A stretch of 64,000 nucleotides of DNA from Bacillus licheniformis DSM 13 = ATCC 14580 (GTDB taxonomy: Bacteria; Bacillota; Bacilli; Bacillales; Bacillaceae), in the NCBI RefSeq assembly GCF_000011645.1, contig NC_006270.3, positions 4,158,598-4,222,597 of the forward strand, given 5' to 3'. Below, in pieces: positions 43,812-52,480 of the stretch. Every line of letters starts with the position of its first letter. The first letter of the stretch is position 1. The position numbers were made by a program, and so were the translations under genes. The notes below the pieces were generated by a model, which was not told the origin of the DNA, did no database searches, and saw only the letters and a program-made list of their open reading frames with translations.

Positions 43812-43844
43812 TTGTTCACCTCGTATGTTGAAATGTCATGAATC

Positions 43845-43874
43845 AAAAAGAGCAGCATAGACGACTGCTCTTTT
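43845..43874 (-). terminator. Hairpin terminator between small ORF and yybS
   Basis: Stem AAAAGAGCAG / CTGCTCTTTT with flanking T on the minus strand. It lies after the 46-residue gene and before yybS. Confidence 0.75.
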
Positions 43875-44005
43875 CTAACGTCGCAATTTCATTTTCAAAT
43901 AAAGACGATGAGATGAGCAGGTCTCGGCCTTCTCTCATTGTTTCTTTATTCTAACATAAGGTCAAATCGCAAGTAAAACGATCATAAGGCTTGAAAGCGA
44001 GCGAA

Positions 44006-44021
44006 TGTTCCATGTGAAACA
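44006..44021. promoter_or_regulatory. parS-like site near yybS
   Basis: TGTTCCATGTGAAACA matches the parS consensus at 15 of 16 positions (T for C at position 8). Intergenic, just 3 bp after the stop of the small membrane protein gene. Confidence 0.6.
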
Positions 44022-44024
44022 GTG

Positions 44025-44165
44025 TCAGTCGAGAAACCCCGATTTTTCTTTATTTTTCTTTCTCGCCTTTCTGATCAGCAACAATATAATCAAAACTGCG
44101 ACCAGAAGCGTCACGCGAAGCCCTCCGCTCAAAAATAGAAAAAAGTCCTTCAACATATCCAACAC
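44025..44165 (-). CDS. 46-residue single-TM protein
   Basis: A short gene with a GTG start at 44165 and a GAGAGGTGAT ribosome-binding site. The product has one TM helix ('VTLLVAVLIILLLI') followed by a basic tail ('RKARKKNKEKSGF'), so it should sit with the C-terminus in the cytoplasm. It lies upstream of yybS behind a terminator. Function unknown, and similar tiny proteins are often missed in annotation. Confidence 0.65.
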   Translation of the reverse strand: MLDMLKDFFLFLSGGLRVTLLVAVLIILLLIRKARKKNKEKSGFLD

Positions 44166-44322
44166 ATTGATCACCTCTCACTGTTGTCACTTAGATGCAA
44201 AAATCCCGTATTATTTGACTTCCCCTTTCCAAAACGGTCTAAAACGTCCCTCAGATTCTTCTTAACCTTTAGACGGTAATGGGCATATGCTGACTAAGAA
44301 AAAGCAATAAAGGAGAATATGA

Positions 44323-44799
44323 ATGACAACAAAAACATTGGCTTGGCATGAAACGTTGGAGTTGCATGAACTAATCGCGGCACAGTCTGTCGGATTGGTG
44401 AAGATCAAGAAAAGCATGAAGAAAATCAGCGACCCTCAGTTAAGACAGCTTTACAGCGTGTCAGCAAAAGCATTGGAGCAAAATTTAAGAGAGCTTCTTC
44501 CCTTTTTGCCAAAAGCTCCAGCATTTCAGCGGGAGGATGAACGGGCTGACTTGTATTTTGATGCGGGTGATCTGTTGGTGCTGGCGAAAACGACCGTTCG
44601 AAACTATGCGATTGCGATCACGGAAACGGCGACGCCCGAGCTCAGGAGAGTGCTTGTTAAACAAATCAATGCGGCCATTAAGTTGCATGAACAAGTTTTT
44701 TATTTTATGTACCAAAGAGGCTTATATCCCGCCTATAACCTCGTCGACCTGCTAAAAGGCGACGCCATGCATGCGCAAAAAGCGATATCGATGAGATAA
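44323..44799 (+). CDS. cotF: Spore coat protein CotF family
   Basis: 158 residues, ferritin-like helical bundle of the CotF family ('LHELIAAQSVGLVKIKKSM' and 'YFMYQRGLYPAYNLVDLL'). CotF is a coat component, cleaved after synthesis in B. subtilis. ATG at 44323 has an AAAGGAG site. The location beside yybS matches B. subtilis. Ends in a bidirectional terminator. Confidence 0.9.
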   Translation: MTTKTLAWHETLELHELIAAQSVGLVKIKKSMKKISDPQLRQLYSVSAKALEQNLRELLPFLPKAPAFQREDERADLYFDAGDLLVLAKTTVRNYAIAITETATPELRRVLVKQINAAIKLHEQVFYFMYQRGLYPAYNLVDLLKGDAMHAQKAISMR

Positions 44800-44840
44800 A
44801 AAAGCCAGCGAGGATAGAATCCTCACTGGCTCTGTTTTTT
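44797..44840. terminator. Bidirectional terminator cotF / Usp gene
   Basis: 12-bp stem (44804-44815 with 44819-44830) flanked by A-run and T-run, between convergent genes. Confidence 0.9.
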
Positions 44841-44841
44841 G

Positions 44842-45261
44842 CTATTTTACGATTAAAACCGGACACTTCACTCTTTTCGCCACTTTATGGCTGACACTTC
44901 CGAGCACCATTTCCTGCAAAGTGTTCAGCCCCCTGCTTCCGATAATCACGATATCAACATCATGATGGTTGGCGTACGATACAATGGCCGGGCCCGGATC
45001 CCCGTGCTGCATCGTCATTTGATAGGGAACGGCCGCCTGTTTTAATTTATTTTCTATCGACAGCAGCCTGCTGCGCCGTTCGCGTTCGAGTTCTGTACGG
45101 TTTTCGCTATGCAGGACTTCATGTTTTGCTCTCGCATAATCCAATACATAAATCATGTCGACGACCGCTTCGTTTGACATGGAAGCCAGATGAATCGCAT
45201 GATCGGCAGCTCTTTCAGAATGCTTGGAACCGTCAGCAGCCAGCAGTATATGTCTATACAC
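44842..45261 (-). CDS. Universal stress protein (UspA family)
   Basis: 139 residues with a Rossmann-like Usp fold. 'HILLAADGSKHSERAADHA' at the start and the ATP-binding 'IGSRGLNTLQEMVLGSVSHKV' are clear. The GTG start at 45261 lies 17 bp after the SulP stop, so both are one operon. Usp proteins next to SulP transporters may sense state and tune transport; this is inference. Confidence 0.9.
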   Translation of the reverse strand: MYRHILLAADGSKHSERAADHAIHLASMSNEAVVDMIYVLDYARAKHEVLHSENRTELERERRSRLLSIENKLKQAAVPYQMTMQHGDPGPAIVSYANHHDVDIVIIGSRGLNTLQEMVLGSVSHKVAKRVKCPVLIVK

Positions 45262-45278
45262 CCTTCATCACCCGTTTC

Positions 45279-46745
45279 TTAGTGATTTGACACTGAACGA
45301 TGAGGTTGATCATAGGTTGCTAATTTTTCGACCAGCTTCCAGCTGGATTCATTTAATCCAATCAAGTCAACATCTATTCCTTGCTCTTTCATTTTCAAAA
45401 CGACTTTATCGATAGCCGCCACAGCGGAATCATCCCATATATGGGCCTCAGAAAAATCAAGAATGACCTTTTTCGTTTGCTCTCCCGTTTTAAAGGAGTT
45501 TACGAAATCTTGAACCGATGCAAAGAAAACTTGTCCTTTGATGATGTACTTGACCGCGTTTTCTTCTGACTTTTCTTCAATTTTTAGTTTGGAGATTTTC
45601 GCTACGAAGAAGATTGCGCTTAAAATCACGCCGGCGAAAACCCCTTTTGATAAATCGTGGGTGGCCACAACGGTAACGACGGTTACAATCATGACAATGG
45701 AATCCGTCAGCGGCACCTTTCTTAACATGCTAAACGAAGACCAGTCAAACGTCCCGATCGATACCATAATCATCACGCCAGCCAAAGCTGCCATCGGAAT
45801 TTGTACGACCCAGTCGCCCAGCACCATGATTAAAAACATTAAGAAGACACCGGCAACAAAGGTGGACAAGCGGCCTCTTCCTCCTGATTTTACATTGATC
45901 ACAGACTGGCCGATCATCGCGCATCCCGCCATGCCTCCGAAAAAACCGGCGACAATGTTGGCGATGCCCTGTCCGCGGCTTTCCCTGTTTTTGTCGCTTT
46001 CCGTATCCGTCATATCATCAACAATAGAAGAGGTTAATAATGACTCAAGCAAGCCAACGATGGAAAGCGCAAAGGCTGTTGGAAAAATAATGGCCAATGT
46101 CTCAAAATTGAAAGGAATATTGGGAATCATAAAGGCAGGCAATGATTGCTTCATTTCTCCCAAATCACCGACAGTGCGCAGATCAAAATGACCGAAAATG
46201 GCAAATACAGTCATCGCAATAATGGCAACAAGTGCAGATGGAACGGCTTTTGTAAAGCGGGGAAGAACATAGATAATCAACAACGTAATACCGGCCACAA
46301 CATACGTCATATTCGAAACTCCAACAAAATGAGGAACCTGCGCCATAAAGATTAAAATGGCCAGCGCATTTACGAAACCTACCATAACCGACCGCGGAAT
46401 AAATTTCATAAAGCGCGCAATCTTCAGCACCCCAAATATTAATTGGATGATTCCCGTTAAAATCGTAGCAGCAAATAAATAATCAAGCCCGTGATCTCTG
46501 ACCAAAGTTCCCATCAAAAGAGCCATCGCCCCGGTCGCGGCTGATATCATCGCCGGACGGCCGCCCGTAAAGGAAATGACAACGGCGATACAAAAAGATG
46601 CGTACAAACCTACCATCGGGTCTACACCCGCAATGATGGAGAACGCTATGGCTTCAGGAATGAGAGCAAGCGCTACGACGATACCCGAAAGGATATCCCC
46701 CCGTACATTAGAAAACCATTCGCTATTTAATTGTTTAACATTCAA
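45279..46745 (-). CDS. SulP family anion transporter with STAS domain
   Basis: 488 residues. A TM domain of ten or more helices with 'DILSGIVVALALIPEAIAFSI' and 'PMVGLYASF' is followed by a C-terminal STAS domain ('KVILDFSEAHIWDDSAVAAI'). Family substrates are sulfate, bicarbonate or other small anions; the short form resembles bicarbonate-type SulP but specificity is uncertain. The TTG start at 46745 has a GAGGTG site with 8-base spacing. Co-transcribed with the Usp gene. Confidence 0.9.
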   Translation of the reverse strand: MNVKQLNSEWFSNVRGDILSGIVVALALIPEAIAFSIIAGVDPMVGLYASFCIAVVISFTGGRPAMISAATGAMALLMGTLVRDHGLDYLFAATILTGIIQLIFGVLKIARFMKFIPRSVMVGFVNALAILIFMAQVPHFVGVSNMTYVVAGITLLIIYVLPRFTKAVPSALVAIIAMTVFAIFGHFDLRTVGDLGEMKQSLPAFMIPNIPFNFETLAIIFPTAFALSIVGLLESLLTSSIVDDMTDTESDKNRESRGQGIANIVAGFFGGMAGCAMIGQSVINVKSGGRGRLSTFVAGVFLMFLIMVLGDWVVQIPMAALAGVMIMVSIGTFDWSSFSMLRKVPLTDSIVMIVTVVTVVATHDLSKGVFAGVILSAIFFVAKISKLKIEEKSEENAVKYIIKGQVFFASVQDFVNSFKTGEQTKKVILDFSEAHIWDDSAVAAIDKVVLKMKEQGIDVDLIGLNESSWKLVEKLATYDQPHRSVSNH

Positions 46746-46960
46746 AGATTCAACACCTCGTTCGTGATCATTTGCTTCTAACTCTCATAGAAGCCATCTG
46801 TTTTTAACATGTTTCACTTTAGCAAACCTGTATCAAAATGTCTATATGGTTTTTTTTGCCGCGGCCGTTTACTCCCCGCACTCCCGTGGAAATAAACACG
46901 AAGAAATTAAGAATGTAATTTTGAAAAGAGTCCAATCTAAGGATTAGAGGGGGTTTCAAC

Positions 46961-48262
46961 ATGGCGCAAGAGCTGGAAAAACGGCCGGGGCATACAAGAT
47001 GGTATATTTCTTCTTTATTAAGCAGCATGATCATTTTAAATTACTTTGACCGTGTTGCCATTTCAGTCGCAGCTCCTGCGATACAGGATTCCTTTCAATT
47101 GACGGCAACCCAATTAGGCATCGTCTTTTCCATCTATACCTACTCATACACGCTGATGCAGATTCCGGTGGGGAGTCTCTTGGATAAGTACGGCGTTGCC
47201 TGGGTGACAAGGGTCGGAATGACCTTGTGGAGTTTTCTAACCATTATATTGGCTTTTTTACAGGGAAAACTGCTTCTTTATATTGTCAGATTTTTAATCG
47301 GGCTGACGAGTGCTTCAGCTTTTCCTGCCGCATCCAAAGCAACGGCCTTATGGTTTCCGCCTAATGAGCGCGGCCTTGCCAATTCCTTGTTTGACTCGGC
47401 AGCCAAGTTCGCGAATGTCATCGGCGCGCCTCTCGTAGCCTTTTTAGTTACGACATTCGACTGGCGAGCCGCTTTTTTAACGATCGGAATCATTAATGTA
47501 CTGTTCACCGTATTTTTCTGGTTGTATTATGAACAGCCCGATCGGCACAAACGAATCTCAAAGGAAGAGCTCCATTATATTCAAAAGCATAATGCCGTAT
47601 CAGAGGAAGATATCTCGGAACGGACGCTTATTGCTTTAAAAGCGATGCTGACAAACCGTAAAGTATGGGGGCTGATGATCGGATTTACGGGTTACGGCTA
47701 TACATTCAACCTGCTCTTAACCTGGCTGCCGACCTTCTTTAAAGAAACATACGGAATGGACATTATGTCCTCAGGGCTGTTTACAGCGGTTCCCTGGCTG
47801 ATATCGACGGTTTCCGGAATCGTTGTGGGCGGATGGCTCGTCGATTTTTTAATTCAAAAGGGGCATTCGAATACAAAGGTATACCAGACCATTATCGTAA
47901 TCGGCATGAGCCTTGGATTTGCCTTTCTGGGAGCTGTTTTCACGCACAACATCACGATTGCGATCATTTGCATTTCCGTCGGCTTAGCCGGAATATCTGC
48001 GACCGCGCCTATCGGCTGGTCGATATCAGCCGATATTGCACCGGTTGGTTCCATCTCTCTGCTCAGTTCAATGGTCAATTTGGCAAATAACTTATTCGGA
48101 GGGATTATCGCGGTTTCATTAACGGGCTATCTGGTCGATGTGACCGGTTCATTTACGCTCAGCTTTTTAGTAGCCGGATTTGTATTACTGCTCGGGCTCG
48201 TGTTCTACCTCGCAGTCCTCGGCGATATAAAGCGAATTCGTATTGGCAAGCAGAAAACCTGA
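46961..48262 (+). CDS. MFS transporter, anion:cation symporter (ACS) family
   Basis: 433 residues with twelve TM helices. 'ILNYFDRVAISVAAPAI' in TM1 and 'LDKYGVAWVTRVGMTLWS' between TM2 and TM3 are typical of glucarate/hexuronate-type carriers of the ACS family. Substrate unknown. ATG at 46961 has a GAGGGGG site. Single-gene unit between the SulP operon and rpsR, likely a species-specific insertion in the core gene order. Confidence 0.88.
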   Translation: MAQELEKRPGHTRWYISSLLSSMIILNYFDRVAISVAAPAIQDSFQLTATQLGIVFSIYTYSYTLMQIPVGSLLDKYGVAWVTRVGMTLWSFLTIILAFLQGKLLLYIVRFLIGLTSASAFPAASKATALWFPPNERGLANSLFDSAAKFANVIGAPLVAFLVTTFDWRAAFLTIGIINVLFTVFFWLYYEQPDRHKRISKEELHYIQKHNAVSEEDISERTLIALKAMLTNRKVWGLMIGFTGYGYTFNLLLTWLPTFFKETYGMDIMSSGLFTAVPWLISTVSGIVVGGWLVDFLIQKGHSNTKVYQTIIVIGMSLGFAFLGAVFTHNITIAIICISVGLAGISATAPIGWSISADIAPVGSISLLSSMVNLANNLFGGIIAVSLTGYLVDVTGSFTLSFLVAGFVLLLGLVFYLAVLGDIKRIRIGKQKT

Positions 48263-48293
48263 ATGCTGAAGGAAACGACCCGGCTTTTGATAA

Positions 48294-48332
48294 ATAAAAA
48301 AAGAACAAGACCGCATTGGGTCTTGTTCCTTT
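48294..48332. terminator. Bidirectional terminator MFS / rpsR
   Basis: Stem GAACAAGACC / GGTCTTGTTC type hairpin with A- and T-runs, between convergent genes. Confidence 0.88.
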
Positions 48333-48339
48333 TATCGGC

Positions 48340-48579
48340 TTACTCGCCTGCTACGTATGGAAGTAAAGCCATTTGACGAGCGCGTTTGATTGCAACAGTC
48401 AATTTACGTTGGTATTTCGCGCTTGTTCCTGTTACACGGCGTGGTAAGATTTTACCGCGCTCAGAGATAAATTTTCTAAGAAGATCTACATCTTTGTAGT
48501 CGATGTGCGTAATGCCGTTGGAAGTGAAATAACACACTTTACGGCGTTTCGCACGACCGCCTCTGCGTCCTCCTGCCAT
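48340..48579 (-). CDS. rpsR: 30S ribosomal protein S18
   Basis: 79 residues with 'KVCYFTSNGITHIDYKDVDL' and 'RVTGTSAKYQRKLTVAIKRA', the S18 core. It forms a pair with S6 on the 30S platform. It is the last gene of rpsF-ssbA-rpsR, 51 bp after ssbA, and ends at a strong terminator. Confidence 0.98.
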   Translation of the reverse strand: MAGGRRGGRAKRRKVCYFTSNGITHIDYKDVDLLRKFISERGKILPRRVTGTSAKYQRKLTVAIKRARQMALLPYVAGE

Positions 48580-48630
48580 CGTTATTTCCCTCCTTTCTGT
48601 TCTGGTTTTATTTTATTCGTCCGTCATCCA

Positions 48631-49143
48631 TTAAAATGGCAAGTCGTCATCAGAGATGTCAATCGGCTTTCCATCATTTGCGAATGGATCGTCATTGAAG
48701 CTGTTGCCTTGATTGCGATTCTGATTGTTTTGACTGCCGCCGAATGGAGCCGGTTCATTTTGTCCGCCGCCAAAGTGTTGGCCTCCCTGGCCTCCGCTGT
48801 AACCGCCGGAACCAGAACCGCCGCCTTTAGGCTCCAGAAATTGAACACTTTCAGCTTGAACTTCCGTGACGTATACACGCTGTCCCTGCTGATTTTCATA
48901 GCTGCGCGTTTGCAAACGTCCATCTACACCCGCAAGACTTCCTTTTTTAAGGAAATTTGCAACGTTTTCGGCTTGTCTTCTCCAGACAACACAGTTGATG
49001 AAATCAGCTTCACGTTCACCCTGCTGATTCGTAAACGTACGATTGACAGCAAGCGTAAAGGTGGCAACAGCTGCACCGCTAGGAGTATAACGAAGCTCTG
49101 GGTCCTTTGTCAGTCTGCCGACTAAAACAACTCGGTTAAGCAT
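48631..49143 (-). CDS. ssbA: Single-stranded DNA-binding protein SsbA
   Basis: 170 residues: an OB fold ('MLNRVVLVGRLTKDPELRY', 'FINCVVWRRQAENVA'), a Gly/Gln/Asn-rich linker, and the acidic tip 'DISDDDLPF' that recruits partner proteins. It sits between rpsF and rpsR in the conserved operon. Confidence 0.98.
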   Translation of the reverse strand: MLNRVVLVGRLTKDPELRYTPSGAAVATFTLAVNRTFTNQQGEREADFINCVVWRRQAENVANFLKKGSLAGVDGRLQTRSYENQQGQRVYVTEVQAESVQFLEPKGGGSGSGGYSGGQGGQHFGGGQNEPAPFGGSQNNQNRNQGNSFNDDPFANDGKPIDISDDDLPF

Positions 49144-49189
49144 ATTGAGAGACCATCCTTTTGCTTTAGAGTATATAATTCAATTCTGT

Positions 49190-49477
49190 TTATTCTTCTT
49201 CTTTAACCACGATGTGGCGAATGATGTCGTCACTGATTTTAGCTAAACGGTCAAATTCTTGAACTGCTTCAGCTCCAGCTTGAACGTTTAAGATTTGGTA
49301 GAATCCGTCGCGGAAATCGTTGATTTCGTATGCAAGACGGCGTTTTCCCCAATCTTTTGTTTCAGTGATCTCCGCACCGTTAGTTGTTAAAATGTTGTTA
49401 AAACGCTCAACAACAGCCTTTTTAGACTCTTCATCAACGTCTGGGCGGATGATGTACATGATTTCGTACTTTCTCAT
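49190..49477 (-). CDS. rpsF: 30S ribosomal protein S6
   Basis: 95 residues opening 'MRKYEIMYIIRPDVDEE', the family start, and containing 'DWGKRRLAYEINDFRDG'. I chose ATG at 49477 with an AAAGGAGGTG site; the longer in-frame start at 49525 lies in the leader. First gene of the rpsF-ssbA-rpsR operon. The leader contains a CCCA/TGGG hairpin near 49510-49524 that could be the S6:S18 autoregulatory element, but I cannot confirm its structure. Confidence 0.97.
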   Translation of the reverse strand: MRKYEIMYIIRPDVDEESKKAVVERFNNILTTNGAEITETKDWGKRRLAYEINDFRDGFYQILNVQAGAEAVQEFDRLAKISDDIIRHIVVKEEE

Positions 49478-49556
49478 TTGTATTTGCACCTCCTTTTGGA
49501 CTAAGCGGCCCATTATATTGGGCAAGGAGCAATAATCCTATTACTCACAATTTTAT

Positions 49557-49585
49557 ATTATATCAAAGCTCTTGTCCTATTTCAA
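49557..49585 (-). promoter_or_regulatory. Sigma-A promoter of rpsF-ssbA-rpsR
   Basis: Minus strand TTGAAA, exactly 17 bases, TATAAT; near-consensus and correctly placed for the rpsF leader. Confidence 0.85.
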
Positions 49586-49590
49586 CTGCG

Positions 49591-50691
49591 TTATACATTG
49601 AAACGGAAATGAATGACATCGCCGTCTTTAACAATGTATTCTTTCCCTTCAAGGCGGACTTTTCCGGCCTCTTTTGCTGCGGTCATGCTTCCCGCTTCAA
49701 GCAGATCGTCGTAGGCGACCGTTTCCGCACGGATAAATCCGCGTTCAAAGTCCGTATGGATGATGCCCGCACATTCAGGGGCTTTCATTCCTTTTTTAAA
49801 TGTCCAAGCTCTGACTTCCTGTTCTCCCGCTGTAAAATAAGTAGCAAGTCCGAGGAGGGAGTAGGACGCTTTAATCAGCTGATCGAGACCGGATTCTTCA
49901 ATGCCGAGTTCTTCAAGGAACATCGCCTTCTCTTCGCCTTCAAGCTCTGCAATTTCGGACTCAATCTTTGCGCAGACGACGATGACTTCCGCATTTTCAG
50001 CAGCTGCAAATTCCCGGACCTTCTGAACGTACTCGTTACCTGAAGGATCAGCCACTTCATCTTCGCTGACATTAGCTACATATAAGACAGGTTTTGTCGT
50101 CAGCAGATGAAGCTGCTTCAACACCTTTTGCTGCTCTTCGGAGAACTCGACAGAGCGGGCCGGCTTTTCCTGTTCAAACGCCTCTTTTAACTTTGTCAAA
50201 ATCTCAAATTCAAACACGGCTTCTTTATCTTTTTGCTTGGCCATCTTTCCGACCCGCCCGATCCGCTTTTCCACGGTTTCAAGGTCAGCCAGTATCAGCT
50301 CAAGGTTAATCGTCTCGATATCCGAAATCGGATCTACTTTCCCGGACACGTGTGTGATATTGTCATCGGCAAAACAGCGGACAACATGGCAGATCGCATC
50401 TACTTGGCGGATGTGGGACAGGAACTTGTTTCCGAGCCCTTCTCCTTTTGATGCTCCTTTTACAATGCCTGCGATATCGGTGAATTCAAATGCGGTAGGA
50501 ACGGTTTTCTTCGGATTGACGAGTTCTGTCAGCTTTTGCAGACGCTCATCAGGCACCTCTACGATCCCGACGTTTGGATCAATCGTACAAAACGGGTAGT
50601 TGGCCGATTCTGCCCCGGCCTGAGTAATTGCATTAAATAAGGTTGATTTCCCAACGTTAGGCAAACCAACAATCCCAGCTGTTAAAGCCAT
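49591..50691 (-). CDS. ychF: Redox-sensitive Obg-family ATPase YchF
   Basis: 366 residues: P-loop 'GLPNVGKSTLFNAI', 'FTDIAGIVKGASKGEGLGN', an altered NKxE motif ('VANVSEDE') typical of ATP- rather than GTP-binding YchF, a coiled coil and a TGS domain at the C-terminus ('IVKDGDVIHFRF'). Ribosome-associated, stress-linked. Called YyaF in B. subtilis. It lies upstream of the rpsF promoter in the conserved order. Confidence 0.96.
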   Translation of the reverse strand: MALTAGIVGLPNVGKSTLFNAITQAGAESANYPFCTIDPNVGIVEVPDERLQKLTELVNPKKTVPTAFEFTDIAGIVKGASKGEGLGNKFLSHIRQVDAICHVVRCFADDNITHVSGKVDPISDIETINLELILADLETVEKRIGRVGKMAKQKDKEAVFEFEILTKLKEAFEQEKPARSVEFSEEQQKVLKQLHLLTTKPVLYVANVSEDEVADPSGNEYVQKVREFAAAENAEVIVVCAKIESEIAELEGEEKAMFLEELGIEESGLDQLIKASYSLLGLATYFTAGEQEVRAWTFKKGMKAPECAGIIHTDFERGFIRAETVAYDDLLEAGSMTAAKEAGKVRLEGKEYIVKDGDVIHFRFNV

Positions 50692-50841
50692 TGTTTCATC
50701 TCCTCTATAATGAACATCCGTGTGTAGTCGTAAATGTTAAACCTGCAACAATTATAAGGATGATTACAATAAAAGACAAGCTGACAAAACTTGCTTTTCA
50801 ATCATACAAACTAGATGAAAATTCATTTTTCATTGAGACAG

Positions 50842-50892
50842 AAAAAAAGCATAAGGAGGTCCGCCAAGATTAACTTTCGGACTCCTCATGCT
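50842..50892 (-). terminator. Terminator overlapping the 3' end of yyzM
   Basis: Long stem AGCATGAGGAGTCCG / CGGACCTCCTTATGCT with a T7 run on the minus strand. Confidence 0.88.
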
Positions 50893-51079
50893 TAACTAAT
50901 ATCTTTTTCAGCTTTCTTTGAAACTCTTTGCGCGGGATCATGACGCTGTGTGAACAGCCCTCGCACTTGATCCGGATATCCATTCCCATCCGAATGATCT
51001 TCCAGCGGTTTGTCCCGCAGGGATGCGGCTTTTTCATTTCGACCACGTCATTCAGGCCAAATTCTTTATCGGCCAACAT
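50870..51079 (-). CDS. yyzM: DUF951 protein YyzM
   Basis: 69 residues with the DUF951 pattern: 'DVVEMKKPHPCGTNRWKIIR' and 'DIRIKCEGCSHSVMIPR'. Three Cys could bind zinc. Function unknown; conserved next to ychF in Firmicutes. Its 3' end forms part of the terminator hairpin. Confidence 0.9.
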   Translation of the reverse strand: MLADKEFGLNDVVEMKKPHPCGTNRWKIIRMGMDIRIKCEGCSHSVMIPRKEFQRKLKKILVKHEESES

Positions 51080-51163
51080 CGTTCACCTCTTTGCTTCCTT
51101 GTTGTGACCTTATTGTACAAAAAACCACGGTGAAAGGGCAATTCTTCACAATCTTAACTGTAT

Positions 51164-52177
51164 TTATTTCCATTTACTCAAAATCGGATATAGTAAAATA
51201 TTTACCAATAAATATAAATTCAATAATCCGTAAATTGGATATAAAAAAGCGATTAAATTTGAAAATCCGATTGACGTAAAAGGAGCCATGATCGAGAGAA
51301 GCAGGATGACGATCACCCATCTCGGCCAGTTCACAAAGGACAGAAAACGGCTGGACAGACCGAGAATGCTCGAGATCGTCGTCGTATAGATTGCGACGCA
51401 AAGTACAGCCGTCATAAAAATAAAAATCGGAAAAGGCGCGCCCTCCAAAACCGCGAATAAAGGAATTTCATAATGGGCCAGTTCACCGGCAAGCTCTACA
51501 AGGGTCTCATTGTACATGTATGAAATAGCCCCAAACACCAGGCCGCTTAATATGCTGGCAATCTTTGCTTCTCCGACCCCCTTCATCTCTTTGCCGACCG
51601 CAGATAATACAGCGACAACAGATAATATGTTCAGGGAAGTGAATGCGATGCCGGCAGGCCAGTTGTATTGATGAGTCAAGTTGAGCAGCCACGGCTGATG
51701 ATGAGCTGTTTGAAAAGAAATCAGCGCATACAGCAGCCCCGCCACCAAAATCGGGATTAAGTAGCTATTAACGGACAATATGCCATTGAGCCCCCACAAA
51801 AACAACAACCCTGTGCATAAACAAAACAAGATGACGCCAGTCCAAAACGGGATATGAAAGATTTGCAGCGTTACCCCGCCTCCTGCAATCATCACAATCG
51901 TCGTCGTAAACAAATACAGGATGATCAGCACATCGTATACTTTAGCCAGCATCGGACCGATTAATGTTTCGAGCACAGGCAGAAAATGCTCTGATTTTTG
52001 TTCATAGCTGATCTTCATCACAATATAGGTTGACAGGCTGAACATGATCGTAAACAACAGGATAGCCAGTCCGCTTTCATCACCAAAAAACTGCCATATT
52101 TCCTGGCCGGATGCATATCCCGCACCTATTAAGCTTCCTAAAATAAGAAGCATCCACTTCATCCCGGCTCTCCACAC
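51164..52177 (-). CDS. yyaD: Multipass membrane protein YyaD (YkvI-like)
   Basis: 337 residues with about ten TM helices and an APC/LeuT-like opening 'ILGSLIGAGYASGQEIWQFF', as in YkvI-family proteins. Substrate and role unknown; the neighbour yyaC is spore-related. Its position between yyaC and yyzM matches yyaD of B. subtilis. The start codon is not certain: an ATG (MKWMLL) lies 15 bases inside. Confidence 0.8.
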   Translation of the reverse strand: MWRAGMKWMLLILGSLIGAGYASGQEIWQFFGDESGLAILLFTIMFSLSTYIVMKISYEQKSEHFLPVLETLIGPMLAKVYDVLIILYLFTTTIVMIAGGGVTLQIFHIPFWTGVILFCLCTGLLFLWGLNGILSVNSYLIPILVAGLLYALISFQTAHHQPWLLNLTHQYNWPAGIAFTSLNILSVVAVLSAVGKEMKGVGEAKIASILSGLVFGAISYMYNETLVELAGELAHYEIPLFAVLEGAPFPIFIFMTAVLCVAIYTTTISSILGLSSRFLSFVNWPRWVIVILLLSIMAPFTSIGFSNLIAFLYPIYGLLNLYLLVNILLYPILSKWK

Positions 52178-52378
52178 GATTTGCTCACCCCAACAATATA
52201 GTTTTTAAGCTTGTTTCTCCGCTCATGACACTATATTGCCGGTCCTCTATAAAAATTCATGAAACCCTTTTCGACTTTTCTCTTACAAATGAATAAATTA
52301 TATTAATATAACAAAATAGAATATCGTATCCTCTCTTAGTAAAGTATTTTTTCCGGCTGACCAAATCGACTCATCCAA
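52178..52378. other. Intergenic region between divergent yyaD and yyaC
   Basis: About 200 bp of AT-rich sequence with several TATAAT-like stretches but no ORF I can support. It must hold the promoter of yyaD; the yyaC promoter follows at 52379. Confidence 0.5.
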
Positions 52379-52408
52379 AGCATAAAAAAAGAGACAGCTG
52401 GATATACT
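52379..52408 (+). promoter_or_regulatory. Sigma-F-like promoter of yyaC
   Basis: AGCATA, exactly 15 bases, GGATATACT. This fits the forespore sigma-F pattern (GCATA, 15-base gap, GG..A..CT) and agrees with a sporulation role for yyaC. Confidence 0.6.
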
Positions 52409-52480
52409 GTAAACAACCATACATACTCAAAAAACACACCAAGGCACTGCTGTTACCATGATGACAAGGATGTGAAGCCT

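Noticed and set aside
44005..44265. Plus-strand ORF starting MFHVKQ
   Set aside because: The start lies inside a parS-like site. Similar MFHV-starting frames occur antisense to walK and parB for the same reason. Codon content is not gene-like and the real small gene is on the opposite strand.
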